Shown here piece after piece: positions 57,940 through 64,000 of a DNA stretch of 64,000 bases. This DNA comes from Desulfocarbo sp964620595. GTDB lineage: Bacteria > Desulfobacterota > Desulfarculia > Desulfarculales > Desulfarculaceae. A program made the position numbers and the translations under genes. The DNA lies in NCBI GenBank assembly GCA_964620595.1, contig CAZUHP010000013.1, forward strand, positions 1 to 64,000, written 5' to 3'. The notes below the pieces were generated by a model. It ran no database searches. It was not told the origin of the DNA and was given only the letters and a program-made list of their open reading frames with translations. How positions within the stretch are numbered: position 1 is the stretch's first letter; each line of letters opens with the position of its first letter.

Positions 57940-59277
57940 ATGTTGAGATACGACACCGGCGCAACCCACGGATTCCGCACCAAGGAAGCGGGGTCCGGCG
58001 GCGCGCCCGCTGTGAAGGATATCAAGGAGGCCGTGGACAAGCTGGGCCGCACCTTCGAGGAGTTCAAGAAGGCCAACGACCAGCGCCTCGAGGAGCTGGC
58101 CAAGAAGGGCCACGTGCCGGCCGACCTTCAGGAGAAGGTGGACAAGATCAACGAGGCCGTGACCGAGGCCACCAAGATCAAGCAGGAGCTGGACAAGGAG
58201 AAGGCCCGCATCGACGAGCTGGAGGCCATGGCCAACCGCTTGGGCCGCCAGAAGGACGGCGATGCTCCCGCGGAGGTGAAGGAGCATCAGGAAGCCTTCG
58301 CCCGTTTCATGCGCGAGAAGGACGGCGACGAGAACCTGCGCGACCTGGAGCGCAAGATGCTGGCGCGCACCCTGGGCGAGAAGGCGGCCAGCACCATCAG
58401 CGATCCCGACGGGGGTTACCTGGTGCCCGAGGCGGTGGCCACCGCCATCGACCGGCTGCTGACCCAGGATTCGGCCATGCGCGCCATATGCACCGTGCGC
58501 TCCATCGGCGCGGCCAACTACAAGAAGCTGGTCAGCGTCGGCGGCGCCACTGCTGGCTGGGTGGGTGAGAAGGACAGCCGGCCCGAAACCAAGACCGCCG
58601 AGCTGGTGGGACTGGAAATCCCCACCCACGAGCTCTACGCCCAGCCGGCGGCGACCCAGACCCTTCTGGACGACGCCTTCGTCAACGTGGCAGCCTGGCT
58701 GGCCGACGAGGTGTCCATCGCCTTCGCCGAGCTGGAGGGCGACGCCTTCATCAATGGCGACGGGGTGGACAAGCCCCGCGGCCTGCTGGGCTACCCCATG
58801 GTGGCCAACAGCTCCTGGGCCTGGGGCAAGGTGGGCTACATCAAGACCGGTGCCAACGGCGACTTCGCTGCCAGCGACCCCGGCGACGCCCTGATCAACC
58901 TGGTGCACGCCCTCAAGCGCCAGCTCAGGGCCGGGGCCCGCTTCCTGATGAACGACGGCACCTGTGCCAAGGTGCGGATGCTGAAGGACGCCGACGGCAA
59001 CTACCTGTGGCGCCCCGGGTTGGAGCAGGGCCAGCCGGACCGCCTGCTGGGCCGGCCCATCAGCTACGATGACTTCATGCCGGATATCGCCAGCGCTTCC
59101 TACAGCATCGCCTTCGGCAACTTCCGCCGGGCCTACCTCATCGTGGACCGCATCGGCATCCGGACCCTGCGCGATCCCTACACCAAGAAGCCCTACGTGC
59201 TGTTCTACACCACCAAGCGGGTGGGCGGCGGCATCCAGGACTTCCAGGCCGTCAAGCTGTTGCGCTTCTCGGCCTAG
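57940..59277 (+). CDS. Major capsid protein, HK97 fold
   Basis: 445 residues. The N-terminal about 125 residues are a charged coiled-coil scaffold (delta) domain (VDKLGRTFEEFKKANDQRLEEL). The mature part follows with SDPDGGYLVPEAVATAIDRLL, SAMRAICTVRSIGAANYKKL, ELYAQPAATQTLLDDAFVNV, FINGDGVDKPRGLLGY and the C-terminal YTKKPYVLFYTTKRVGGGIQDFQAVKLLRFSA. TTGGAGG precedes ATG. Confidence 0.96.
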   Translation: MLRYDTGATHGFRTKEAGSGGAPAVKDIKEAVDKLGRTFEEFKKANDQRLEELAKKGHVPADLQEKVDKINEAVTEATKIKQELDKEKARIDELEAMANRLGRQKDGDAPAEVKEHQEAFARFMREKDGDENLRDLERKMLARTLGEKAASTISDPDGGYLVPEAVATAIDRLLTQDSAMRAICTVRSIGAANYKKLVSVGGATAGWVGEKDSRPETKTAELVGLEIPTHELYAQPAATQTLLDDAFVNVAAWLADEVSIAFAELEGDAFINGDGVDKPRGLLGYPMVANSSWAWGKVGYIKTGANGDFAASDPGDALINLVHALKRQLRAGARFLMNDGTCAKVRMLKDADGNYLWRPGLEQGQPDRLLGRPISYDDFMPDIASASYSIAFGNFRRAYLIVDRIGIRTLRDPYTKKPYVLFYTTKRVGGGIQDFQAVKLLRFSA

Positions 59278-59300
59278 GTGAAACCAAAACGAACCCAGGC

Positions 59301-59322
59301 GGGGCCCCTTCGGGGGCCCCTT
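59301..59322 (+). terminator. GC hairpin with TTCG loop after the capsid gene
   Basis: A perfect GGGGCCCC-TTCG-GGGGCCCC hairpin followed only by TTACC. It probably slows transcription or protects the 3' end of capsid mRNA; it is not a full terminator. Confidence 0.55.
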
Positions 59323-59340
59323 ACCTTTGGAGGCTGAAAC

Positions 59341-59781
59341 ATGAACATGAAGGACCTGTACGACAACATCGGCACGGTGCACGGCATCGACGCCCAGGTG
59401 ATCAGCACCACCGGCGGCGCCAAGGCCACCGGCGACGTGGACCTCCAGGGCTTCCAGTCCGCCGTACTGGTGATCAACTGCGGCGCCAGCGGCGACACCC
59501 TGGACGCCAGCAACAACATCACCGTGAAACTGGAGCACGCCGACGATCCCAGCGCCTACTCCGCCGTGGAGGAGGACGACGTGCTGGGGGCCACTCCTTC
59601 CGGCGGCGTGGTGCTCTCCCTGGACAGCCTGGACAAGGACCAGGCGACCTACCGCATCGGCTACGTGGGCGGCAAGCGCTACATCAAGGCGACCGTGACC
59701 CCCAACGGCACCCTCAACAACGGCATCGCCATGGCGCTGGACATCATCAAGGGCCACCCGCTCGCCTTCCCGGTGGAGTAG
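59341..59781 (+). CDS. Probable head decoration or capsid-associated protein
   Basis: 146 residues. A beta-rich sequence (VISTTGGAKATGDVDLQGFQSAVLVINCGASGDTLDASNNITVKLEHADD, then YRIGYVGGKRYIKATVTPNG) follows the capsid gene with TTTGGAGG before ATG. This type recurs directly after capsid genes in many siphophages and is probably a decoration or cement protein. Identity is inferred from position and fold type. Confidence 0.7.
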   Translation: MNMKDLYDNIGTVHGIDAQVISTTGGAKATGDVDLQGFQSAVLVINCGASGDTLDASNNITVKLEHADDPSAYSAVEEDDVLGATPSGGVVLSLDSLDKDQATYRIGYVGGKRYIKATVTPNGTLNNGIAMALDIIKGHPLAFPVE

Positions 59782-59832
59782 GCGCTGAGGCTGGCGGCGG
59801 CGGGGTGAGCGCCCCGCCGCCTTGGTGAGGCC

Positions 59833-59937
59833 ATGTTGAAGAAGGCACCACGAAACAAGGATGCCGGCCCGGCGCCGCGCAACAAGGAGCGCGAGGCCGC
59901 ACCCAGGCGGCAAGCCAAGGATGGGGACCGCAAATGA
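59833..59937 (+). CDS. 34-residue basic protein
   Basis: MLKKAPRNKDAGPAPRNK followed by an Arg/Lys-rich end. GGTGAGG lies just upstream of ATG, and the stop overlaps the next start (ATGA), which favours translation. A duplicated APRNK motif is present. Function unknown. Confidence 0.45.
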   Translation: MLKKAPRNKDAGPAPRNKEREAAPRRQAKDGDRK

Positions 59938-60554
59938 CCCTCTCGCTGATAACCCCCGCCACCAAGGAGCCAGCGAGCCTGGAGGAGGTGAAGCGGGCCC
60001 TCAATCTGCCGGTGGACTACACCGAGGACGATGCGCTGTTGGAGCAGGGCATCTCCGCCGCCCGCGAGCTGGGGGAGAGCCTGACTGGCGCGGCCTGGGT
60101 GGAATCGGTGTGGGAGCTACGTTTGCCCGAGTTCCCGGCGGGGGCCGCCATCCGTGACCTGGGCCGGCACCCGGTGCAGTCGGTGCAGTCGGTGGCCTAC
60201 CTGGACCCGGACGGCAACCTCCAGACGCTCAGCGAGGGGACGGACTACGAGGTGAGCATAGACGGTGGCGCCAAGGTCTGCGACCTCTGGCCGGCCTACG
60301 GCACCTCCTGGCCCGAGACCCGTCCCGGTCCGCAGTCGGTTCGCATCCAGTTCACCGCCGGCTGGCCCTTGGACGGCGATGGCAACCCCACCACGCCCCA
60401 GAACCTCAAATGGTGGCTCTACCGCATGGTGGGCGCCTTCTACGAACAGCGTGAGGCTCTGGTGGTGGCCGGGGGGGGCTTGGCGGTGACGGAGCTGCCC
60501 CGCACCCACCTGGACGGCCTCCTGGACCCCTACACCGTGCTGCGGAGCGCGTAA
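59934..60554 (+). CDS. Head-tail connector, phiE125 gp8/gp6-like
   Basis: 206 residues. LITPATKEPASLEEVKRALNLPVDYTEDDALLEQGISAARELGESLTG is the typical N terminus of gp6-like adaptors, with WELRLPEFP, DLGRHPVQSVQSVAYLDPDG and FTAGWP after it. It binds under the portal to extend the connector. Stop overlaps the next start. Confidence 0.88.
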   Translation: MTLSLITPATKEPASLEEVKRALNLPVDYTEDDALLEQGISAARELGESLTGAAWVESVWELRLPEFPAGAAIRDLGRHPVQSVQSVAYLDPDGNLQTLSEGTDYEVSIDGGAKVCDLWPAYGTSWPETRPGPQSVRIQFTAGWPLDGDGNPTTPQNLKWWLYRMVGAFYEQREALVVAGGGLAVTELPRTHLDGLLDPYTVLRSA

Positions 60555-60898
60555 TGATCCTGGCCGGCAGGCAGCGCCACACCATCACCATCCAGCGCCC
60601 GGTCAACACCCCCGACGACATGGGTGGCTTTGATGTGACCTGGGAGGACGTGTGCACCGTCAGGGCCAGCGTCGAGCCGCTTCAGGGCCGGGAGTTCTTC
60701 GCCGCCCGCCAGATGCAGACCGTTTCCACGGTCCGCTTCCGCCTGCGCTGGCTTAAGGGGCTCACCGACCAGATCAGCGAGGACATGCGGGTGCTGTTCG
60801 GCGACCGAGTGTTCGACATCCAGGCCATCATCAACGTCAGGGAACGCAACCGGGAACTACACCTGATGTGCGCGGAGCACAGCGAGGATCATGGGTAA
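60554..60898 (+). CDS. Head closure protein (phage head-tail adaptor, gp16-like)
   Basis: 114 residues. LAGRQRHTITIQRPVNTPDDMGGFDVTWEDVCTVRASVEPLQGREFFAARQMQ and VFDIQAIINVRERNRELHLMCAE are characteristic of the SPP1 gp16/HK97 gp7-type adaptor. It seals the filled head. It overlaps the next gene by 8 nt. Confidence 0.9.
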   Translation: MILAGRQRHTITIQRPVNTPDDMGGFDVTWEDVCTVRASVEPLQGREFFAARQMQTVSTVRFRLRWLKGLTDQISEDMRVLFGDRVFDIQAIINVRERNRELHLMCAEHSEDHG

Positions 60899-61340
60899 AC
60901 GGGGCAGGCGGGCCAAGCCGTGGAATGTGGCACGCCGTCGCAACGCACTTCTCGCGGCGGATGTGAAGATCGCCGAACAAGATATTGGCTTGTCGGCGAT
61001 TCGTGACGCCACAGACGAAGCGCTCAAGCAGATGGCGGAGCGGGTGAAGGACCGGGCCAAGCAGACTTCGGCCTTCGCGGACCACACCGGGAACCTGAGG
61101 CGGTCCATCCGCGTGCTGGAACACCCCCACGCCCTGGGCTACATCGTCCGCGCCGGTGGAACCGGAGAATCGGGACACGCCCACCTCGTCGAATTTGGCC
61201 ACGCCCAAGTAACCAAGGACGGTCGGATCGTGGGACACGTGCCACCGCATCCCTTCCTGCGGCCAGCATTGGAAGAGGAGGTGGCCGCCCAGGGCTGGGT
61301 GTACAACCCCCGCTCCGGGGGCTTCATCTCGTCGGGGTAG
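60891..61340 (+). CDS. HK97 gp10-type tail protein
   Basis: 149 residues. LKQMAERVKDRAKQTSAFADHTGNLRRSIRV, AHLVEFGHAQVTKDGRIVGHVPPHPFLRPALEEE are the gp10-family marks (the V-EFG-H and P-H-PFLRPA motifs). It acts at the neck-tail junction. An N-terminal basic stretch is atypical but short. Confidence 0.9.
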   Translation: MGKRGRRAKPWNVARRRNALLAADVKIAEQDIGLSAIRDATDEALKQMAERVKDRAKQTSAFADHTGNLRRSIRVLEHPHALGYIVRAGGTGESGHAHLVEFGHAQVTKDGRIVGHVPPHPFLRPALEEEVAAQGWVYNPRSGGFISSG

Positions 61341-61343
61341 GCC

Positions 61344-61742
61344 ATGAAGGAACTGTTTCAGGCCATCATGACGGCCTTCAACGCGGACCCGCCGCCCGAG
61401 CTGCACAACCTGCTCTCCGGGCGGCTTTTCTTTGACCACGCCCCCCAGGGGGAGCGGGCCCCGTTCGCCGTTATGAGCCCCATTGCGGGGACCAACTTCG
61501 ACACCTTTTCGACCCGCATCACCAACCTGCGCTTCCAGGTGTCGCTGTTTTCCGCTCAGGATAGTTCGGCCGAGTGCTGGAACCTGTGCCGGGCGGCCAC
61601 GGGCTTCTTCGAGAAAACCGACTTCGCGGTGAACGGCTGCACCGTGAGGCTGATTCGGATCATGGAACCGCTGCCCCGCCGGGGCGGCGAGAGGCTTTGG
61701 GCGGCGCATGGCGACTACCGGGCGCTGATCCAGGACATCTAA
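61344..61742 (+). CDS. Tail completion/terminator protein, DUF3168-like
   Basis: 132 residues. FQAIMTAFNADPPPELHNLLSGRLFFDHAPQGERAPFAVMSP, FRFQVSLFSAQDSSAECWNLCRAATGFFEKTD-like segment and the ending HGDYRALIQDI fit tail-terminator proteins that cap the tail tube. It is immediately before the tail tube gene, as expected. Confidence 0.83.
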   Translation: MKELFQAIMTAFNADPPPELHNLLSGRLFFDHAPQGERAPFAVMSPIAGTNFDTFSTRITNLRFQVSLFSAQDSSAECWNLCRAATGFFEKTDFAVNGCTVRLIRIMEPLPRRGGERLWAAHGDYRALIQDI

Positions 61743-61755
61743 CAGGAGGGAAACA

Positions 61756-62442
61756 ATGAGTCGTCCCGAATACAAGCTGGGAACCGATGTTGCGGTGGTG
61801 CTCAAGTGCGGCACCGCCGACGAGGCCGTGATCAAGGGCCTGAACAAGCTGGGGCTGCCGGAGCTGATGCGCGAGGTGATCAGCATTCAGGAGTTCCGCA
61901 CCGATTTCGACATTGAGTTCACCACCGCGGGCAAGTACGGCCGCGTCACCTTCGGCGGCAACCTGGTTCTGGGCGACACCAAGGGCCAGGACCAGCTCAA
62001 GCAGTACCTCATCGAAAACGCCAAGATCACCGACTGCCGGTTCTATCTGGACCTGGAGAATTTCGTGACCGTGGACCTCGCCAACGACCCGGAAGCGTGT
62101 TTCCAGGTGGTTCGGGTGACCCCCGGCCAGGCGGACAAGAGCGGCACCTTCCCCCTGGACTGCGAGATGGTCTGCGGGGGGCGCTTCGCCTACTTCGTGA
62201 GGCACCTGACCGCCGACACCATCGCCTTCGTGGCCACCGGTAACAAGATCACCGACAGCGCCAGCGGGTTAGTGGACGCGGGCTTCGAGGCCGGCCAGAC
62301 CCTCATCGTGGAGGGCAGCGCCAGCAACGACGGCCAGTACCTCATCGAAAGCGTGACCGCCGGCGAGATCGTGCTCTCGGGCGGCACCATCACCGACGAG
62401 GCCGCCGGCAACTCCATCAGCCTGCACGGCGGCACCCTGTAG
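61756..62442 (+). CDS. Major tail tube protein
   Basis: 228 residues. The first 150 form the tube fold (GTDVAVVLKCGTADEAVIKGLNKL, FTTAGKYGRVTFGGNLVLGDTKGQDQLKQYL, CRFYLDLENFVTVDLANDPEA). An extra C-terminal beta domain (LTADTIAFVATGNKITDSAS to the end) probably projects from the tail surface as an Ig-like module. ACAGGAGGG lies before ATG. Confidence 0.85.
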   Translation: MSRPEYKLGTDVAVVLKCGTADEAVIKGLNKLGLPELMREVISIQEFRTDFDIEFTTAGKYGRVTFGGNLVLGDTKGQDQLKQYLIENAKITDCRFYLDLENFVTVDLANDPEACFQVVRVTPGQADKSGTFPLDCEMVCGGRFAYFVRHLTADTIAFVATGNKITDSASGLVDAGFEAGQTLIVEGSASNDGQYLIESVTAGEIVLSGGTITDEAAGNSISLHGGTL

Positions 62443-62460
62443 TAACAACCGGAGGACCAC

Positions 62461-62844
62461 ATGAAGCTGAAGGAGTACGTCAAGGAGATCACCGCCACCT
62501 TCCAGGTGCCCGGCGACGAGGACGGCGCCGAGGTTACCTTGCGCCTGCTGACCCCCGGCGAGGAAGACGAGGTCATGGAGGAGTCCACCTCCGTGCAGTT
62601 CCGCGACGGCGAACTGGAAACTCGGCTGGACAACGGCAAGCATTCCAGGGGGCTGTTTTGCAAGCGCGTCAAGTCCTGGAAGAACATCTACGGCGAGGAC
62701 GGCAAACCGCTGCCCTGCACCGACGAGAACAAGCTCAAGGTGGCTGGGCTGGTGCCGGGCTTCGCCCGCTGGGTGGGCGAGTGCTACCAGAAGCTCGCCG
62801 AGGACCACCGGCGCAAGGAGATTGAGCTCGAAAAAAACTCCTAG
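62461..62844 (+). CDS. Tail assembly chaperone, short (G-like) product
   Basis: 127 residues. MKLKEYVKEITATFQVPGDEDGAEVTLRLLTPGEEDEVMEEST and a C-terminal helix VAGLVPGFARWVGECYQKLAEDHRRKEIELEKNS. Located between tail tube and tape measure. The end contains a slippery A AAA AAC, so a minority of ribosomes should shift -1 and make a longer GT-like protein. Confidence 0.85.
   Translation: MKLKEYVKEITATFQVPGDEDGAEVTLRLLTPGEEDEVMEESTSVQFRDGELETRLDNGKHSRGLFCKRVKSWKNIYGEDGKPLPCTDENKLKVAGLVPGFARWVGECYQKLAEDHRRKEIELEKNS
62832..62838 (+). promoter_or_regulatory. Programmed -1 ribosomal frameshift site
   Basis: A perfect X-XXY-YYZ heptamer A AAA AAC, in the correct phase (codons GAA AAA AAC), two codons before the stop of the short chaperone. 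The -1 frame is open for 124 codons. Confidence 0.82.
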
Positions 62845-63212
62845 AGTTCGCGCGCTGGCTGGCCCAGGCGGACCGGCCGGCGTGCGAGGACTGCCGCCGG
62901 GCATACGCCATCACCCGGTGGGACACCGAGGAGGACCTGCGGCGCAAGGCCGGGGGTCCTCCTTGTGACACGTGCCGGCCGCCTCTGCATCGGGACAATG
63001 CGGAGGCGGTCAGTGTTTATCAGCTTTGCGCCGGCCAGTGGATCATGGGCTTCAACGGCCCCGTAGCCCTGAACCTGCTGGCGGTGGAAAGCGTGATGCG
63101 CCTGATGGGGGTGCGCGATCCGCTCACCTGCCTCAAGCGCGTACAGATCCTGGCCGCGGCCGCCATCGAGGCCGCGAACAAGAAAACGCCCAAGCAAGAT
63201 GCGCCTACCTAG
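62838..63212 (+). CDS. Tail assembly chaperone, -1 frame extension (GT-like)
   Basis: This frame has no usable start of its own. It is read after slippage at 62832-62838 as LLEFARWLAQADRP..., adding 124 residues to make a product of about 250. It contains CEDCRRAYAITRW and CDTCRPP, a likely zinc knuckle, then a helical part (NLLAVESVMRLMGVRDPLTCLKRVQILAAAAIEAANKK). Long forms bind the tape measure during tail assembly. It ends 14 nt into the tape measure gene. Confidence 0.8.
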   Translation, partial: LLEFARWLAQADRPACEDCRRAYAITRWDTEEDLRRKAGGPPCDTCRPPLHRDNAEAVSVYQLCAGQWIMGFNGPVALNLLAVESVMRLMGVRDPLTCLKRVQILAAAAIEAANKKTPKQDAPT

Positions 63213-64000
63213 TCTAGAAGTTGAGATACGCGGCAACCTGGATGAGCTGCAAAAGGACCTGACCCGTGCCACGGGGCTGGTGCGCCAAAGCGGGCGGGAG
63301 ATATCCGACTCCCTGAACAACGCCTTCACCGACAAGCAGGCCGCCAACTATCTCAACTCCCTGGTGCGCAACTTGAGCAAGGTGGAGCGCACCGCCAAGG
63401 TCACGGGCCGGTCGTTCGACCGCCTCAAGCTGGACCTCAAGGAGGTTTCTCACCTCACAGGCCTCACCGACCGCAGCTTCCAGAAACTTCAGCGGCGGAT
63501 GCTCCAGACCCAGGCGGAGCGGGCCCAGGAACGGGCCCTGAAGGCCATCGCCCGCCAGGCCAATTTGACCCGGACCGAGCTGGCGCGGCTGCGTTGGCAG
63601 TTGGGTGACCAAAAAGGTGCGATACGCGAATACGCCCGAGAAGGCGCATCGCATTTCCAGGCCATGACCAGTCGCATCTTCAGCCTGCGCACGGCACTGC
63701 TGGGCCTGGGCTTGGTGTATGTGGCCAGGGATGCCGTGCGCACCGCCAGTAGCTTCGAAACCCTGCAGATCAGCCTGGAGACGGTGACCGGTTCGGCCCA
63801 GGCCGCCAAAGCCGCCATGGACTGGATCACCGACTTCACCAAGAACACCCCCTTCCAGCTCGAAGAGGTGGCCAACGCCTTCCGCAAGCTCAGCGCCTAC
63901 GGCCTGGAGCCCGTCAAGTACCTGGAGCGCCTGGGCGACACCGCCAGCGCCATGGGCAAGACCCTGGACCAGGCGGTGGAGATGTTCGCCGACGCGGCCA
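63199..64000 (+). CDS. Tail tape measure protein (5' part, runs off window)
   Basis: At least 267 residues without a stop, from ATG 63199. MRLPSLEVEIRGNLDELQKDL, then a helical, Gln/Arg-rich region, a hydrophobic segment (RTALLGLGLVYVARDAV) and FETLQISLETVTGSAQAAKAAMDWITDFTKNTPFQLEEVANAFRKLSAYGL, the standard tape measure N-terminal signature. It sets tail length and takes part in DNA ejection. GCAAGATG gives a weak ribosome site; coupling to the chaperone stop is likely. Confidence 0.9.
   Translation, partial: MRLPSLEVEIRGNLDELQKDLTRATGLVRQSGREISDSLNNAFTDKQAANYLNSLVRNLSKVERTAKVTGRSFDRLKLDLKEVSHLTGLTDRSFQKLQRRMLQTQAERAQERALKAIARQANLTRTELARLRWQLGDQKGAIREYAREGASHFQAMTSRIFSLRTALLGLGLVYVARDAVRTASSFETLQISLETVTGSAQAAKAAMDWITDFTKNTPFQLEEVANAFRKLSAYGLEPVKYLERLGDTASAMGKTLDQAVEMFADAA

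Larger units (their letters stand above)
36364..64000 (+). mobile_element. HK97-type siphophage prophage (left part, runs off window)
   Basis: It starts beside the integrase and continues past the window end. The content and order are lysogeny block, CI repressor, early/replication genes, HNH-TerS-TerL, portal-protease-capsid, connectors, tail tube, chaperones and tape measure. Every expected head gene is intact and no frame is broken, so it may be functional. The left att site could not be fixed; the boundary is set by the host MBL stop. Lysis and tail-tip genes lie beyond the window. Confidence 0.95.

Overview
This is a 64 kb high-GC chromosomal window. It most resembles a Desulfobacterota (deltaproteobacterial) genome. 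That placement is inferred from the style of DnaA (a Glu-Glu Walker B variant), the dCache-HAMP-SpoIIE and PAS proteins, and the YeeE/TusA and cobalamin-uptake genes. No rRNA or tRNA gene is present to confirm it.

Left part (1-19.9 kb): housekeeping genes mostly on the minus strand: rsmA/ksgA, a DUF2079 membrane protein, ftsY, smc, a diguanylate cyclase, a flavoprotein, a CGGC protein, an RRM RNA-binding protein, a Ski2-like helicase, a DUF374 acyltransferase, an LutC-like protein, a STAS protein, an OsmC protein and dnaA. A 1.2 kb gene-free stretch beside dnaA carries an AT-rich zone and seven same-orientation DnaA-box-like 9-mers, and is the likely chromosomal origin. Upstream of the helicase gene is a strong sigma-54 (-24/-12) promoter. 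It is followed by a roughly 180-nt hairpin-rich segment ending in a terminator, which is a candidate sigma-54-dependent small RNA.

Middle part (19.9-36.4 kb): genes mostly on the plus strand. They include an NMT1-type binding protein overlapping a SpoIIE phosphatase sensor, a PAS protein, a parvulin-TPR protein, a YeeE/YedE transporter with TusA, and a cobalamin-uptake locus. In that locus a btuB-type receptor and a divergent btuFCD operon each have their own promoter, AdoCbl riboswitch and terminator. The two units share an 18-nt or longer sequence just before the terminator. Throughout the host part, ten degenerate G-rich arrays (core GGGGCGACGGGG or its complement) lie between genes or inside gene ends. 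None were seen in the prophage.

Right part (36.4 kb to the end): one side of an HK97-type siphophage prophage. A minus-strand lysogeny block holds the integrase, four small membrane or zinc-ribbon proteins, BRCT and HIRAN-HhH proteins and a CI-type repressor. It faces a plus-strand early/replication block (RHH and CII-like regulators, a secreted SNase, Sak4-like ATPase, DUF669, SF2 helicase, PD-(D/E)XK nuclease, prim-pol/DUF3987, VRR-NUC) interrupted by an opposing HigBA pair. A run of CGCGGT motifs and hairpins plus an AT-rich tract after the primase-helicase looks like the phage replication origin. Then come HNH, TerS/TerL, portal, S78 protease, capsid, connectors, tail tube, tail-assembly chaperones with a perfect A-AAA-AAC -1 frameshift site, and the start of the tape measure gene, which runs off the window.
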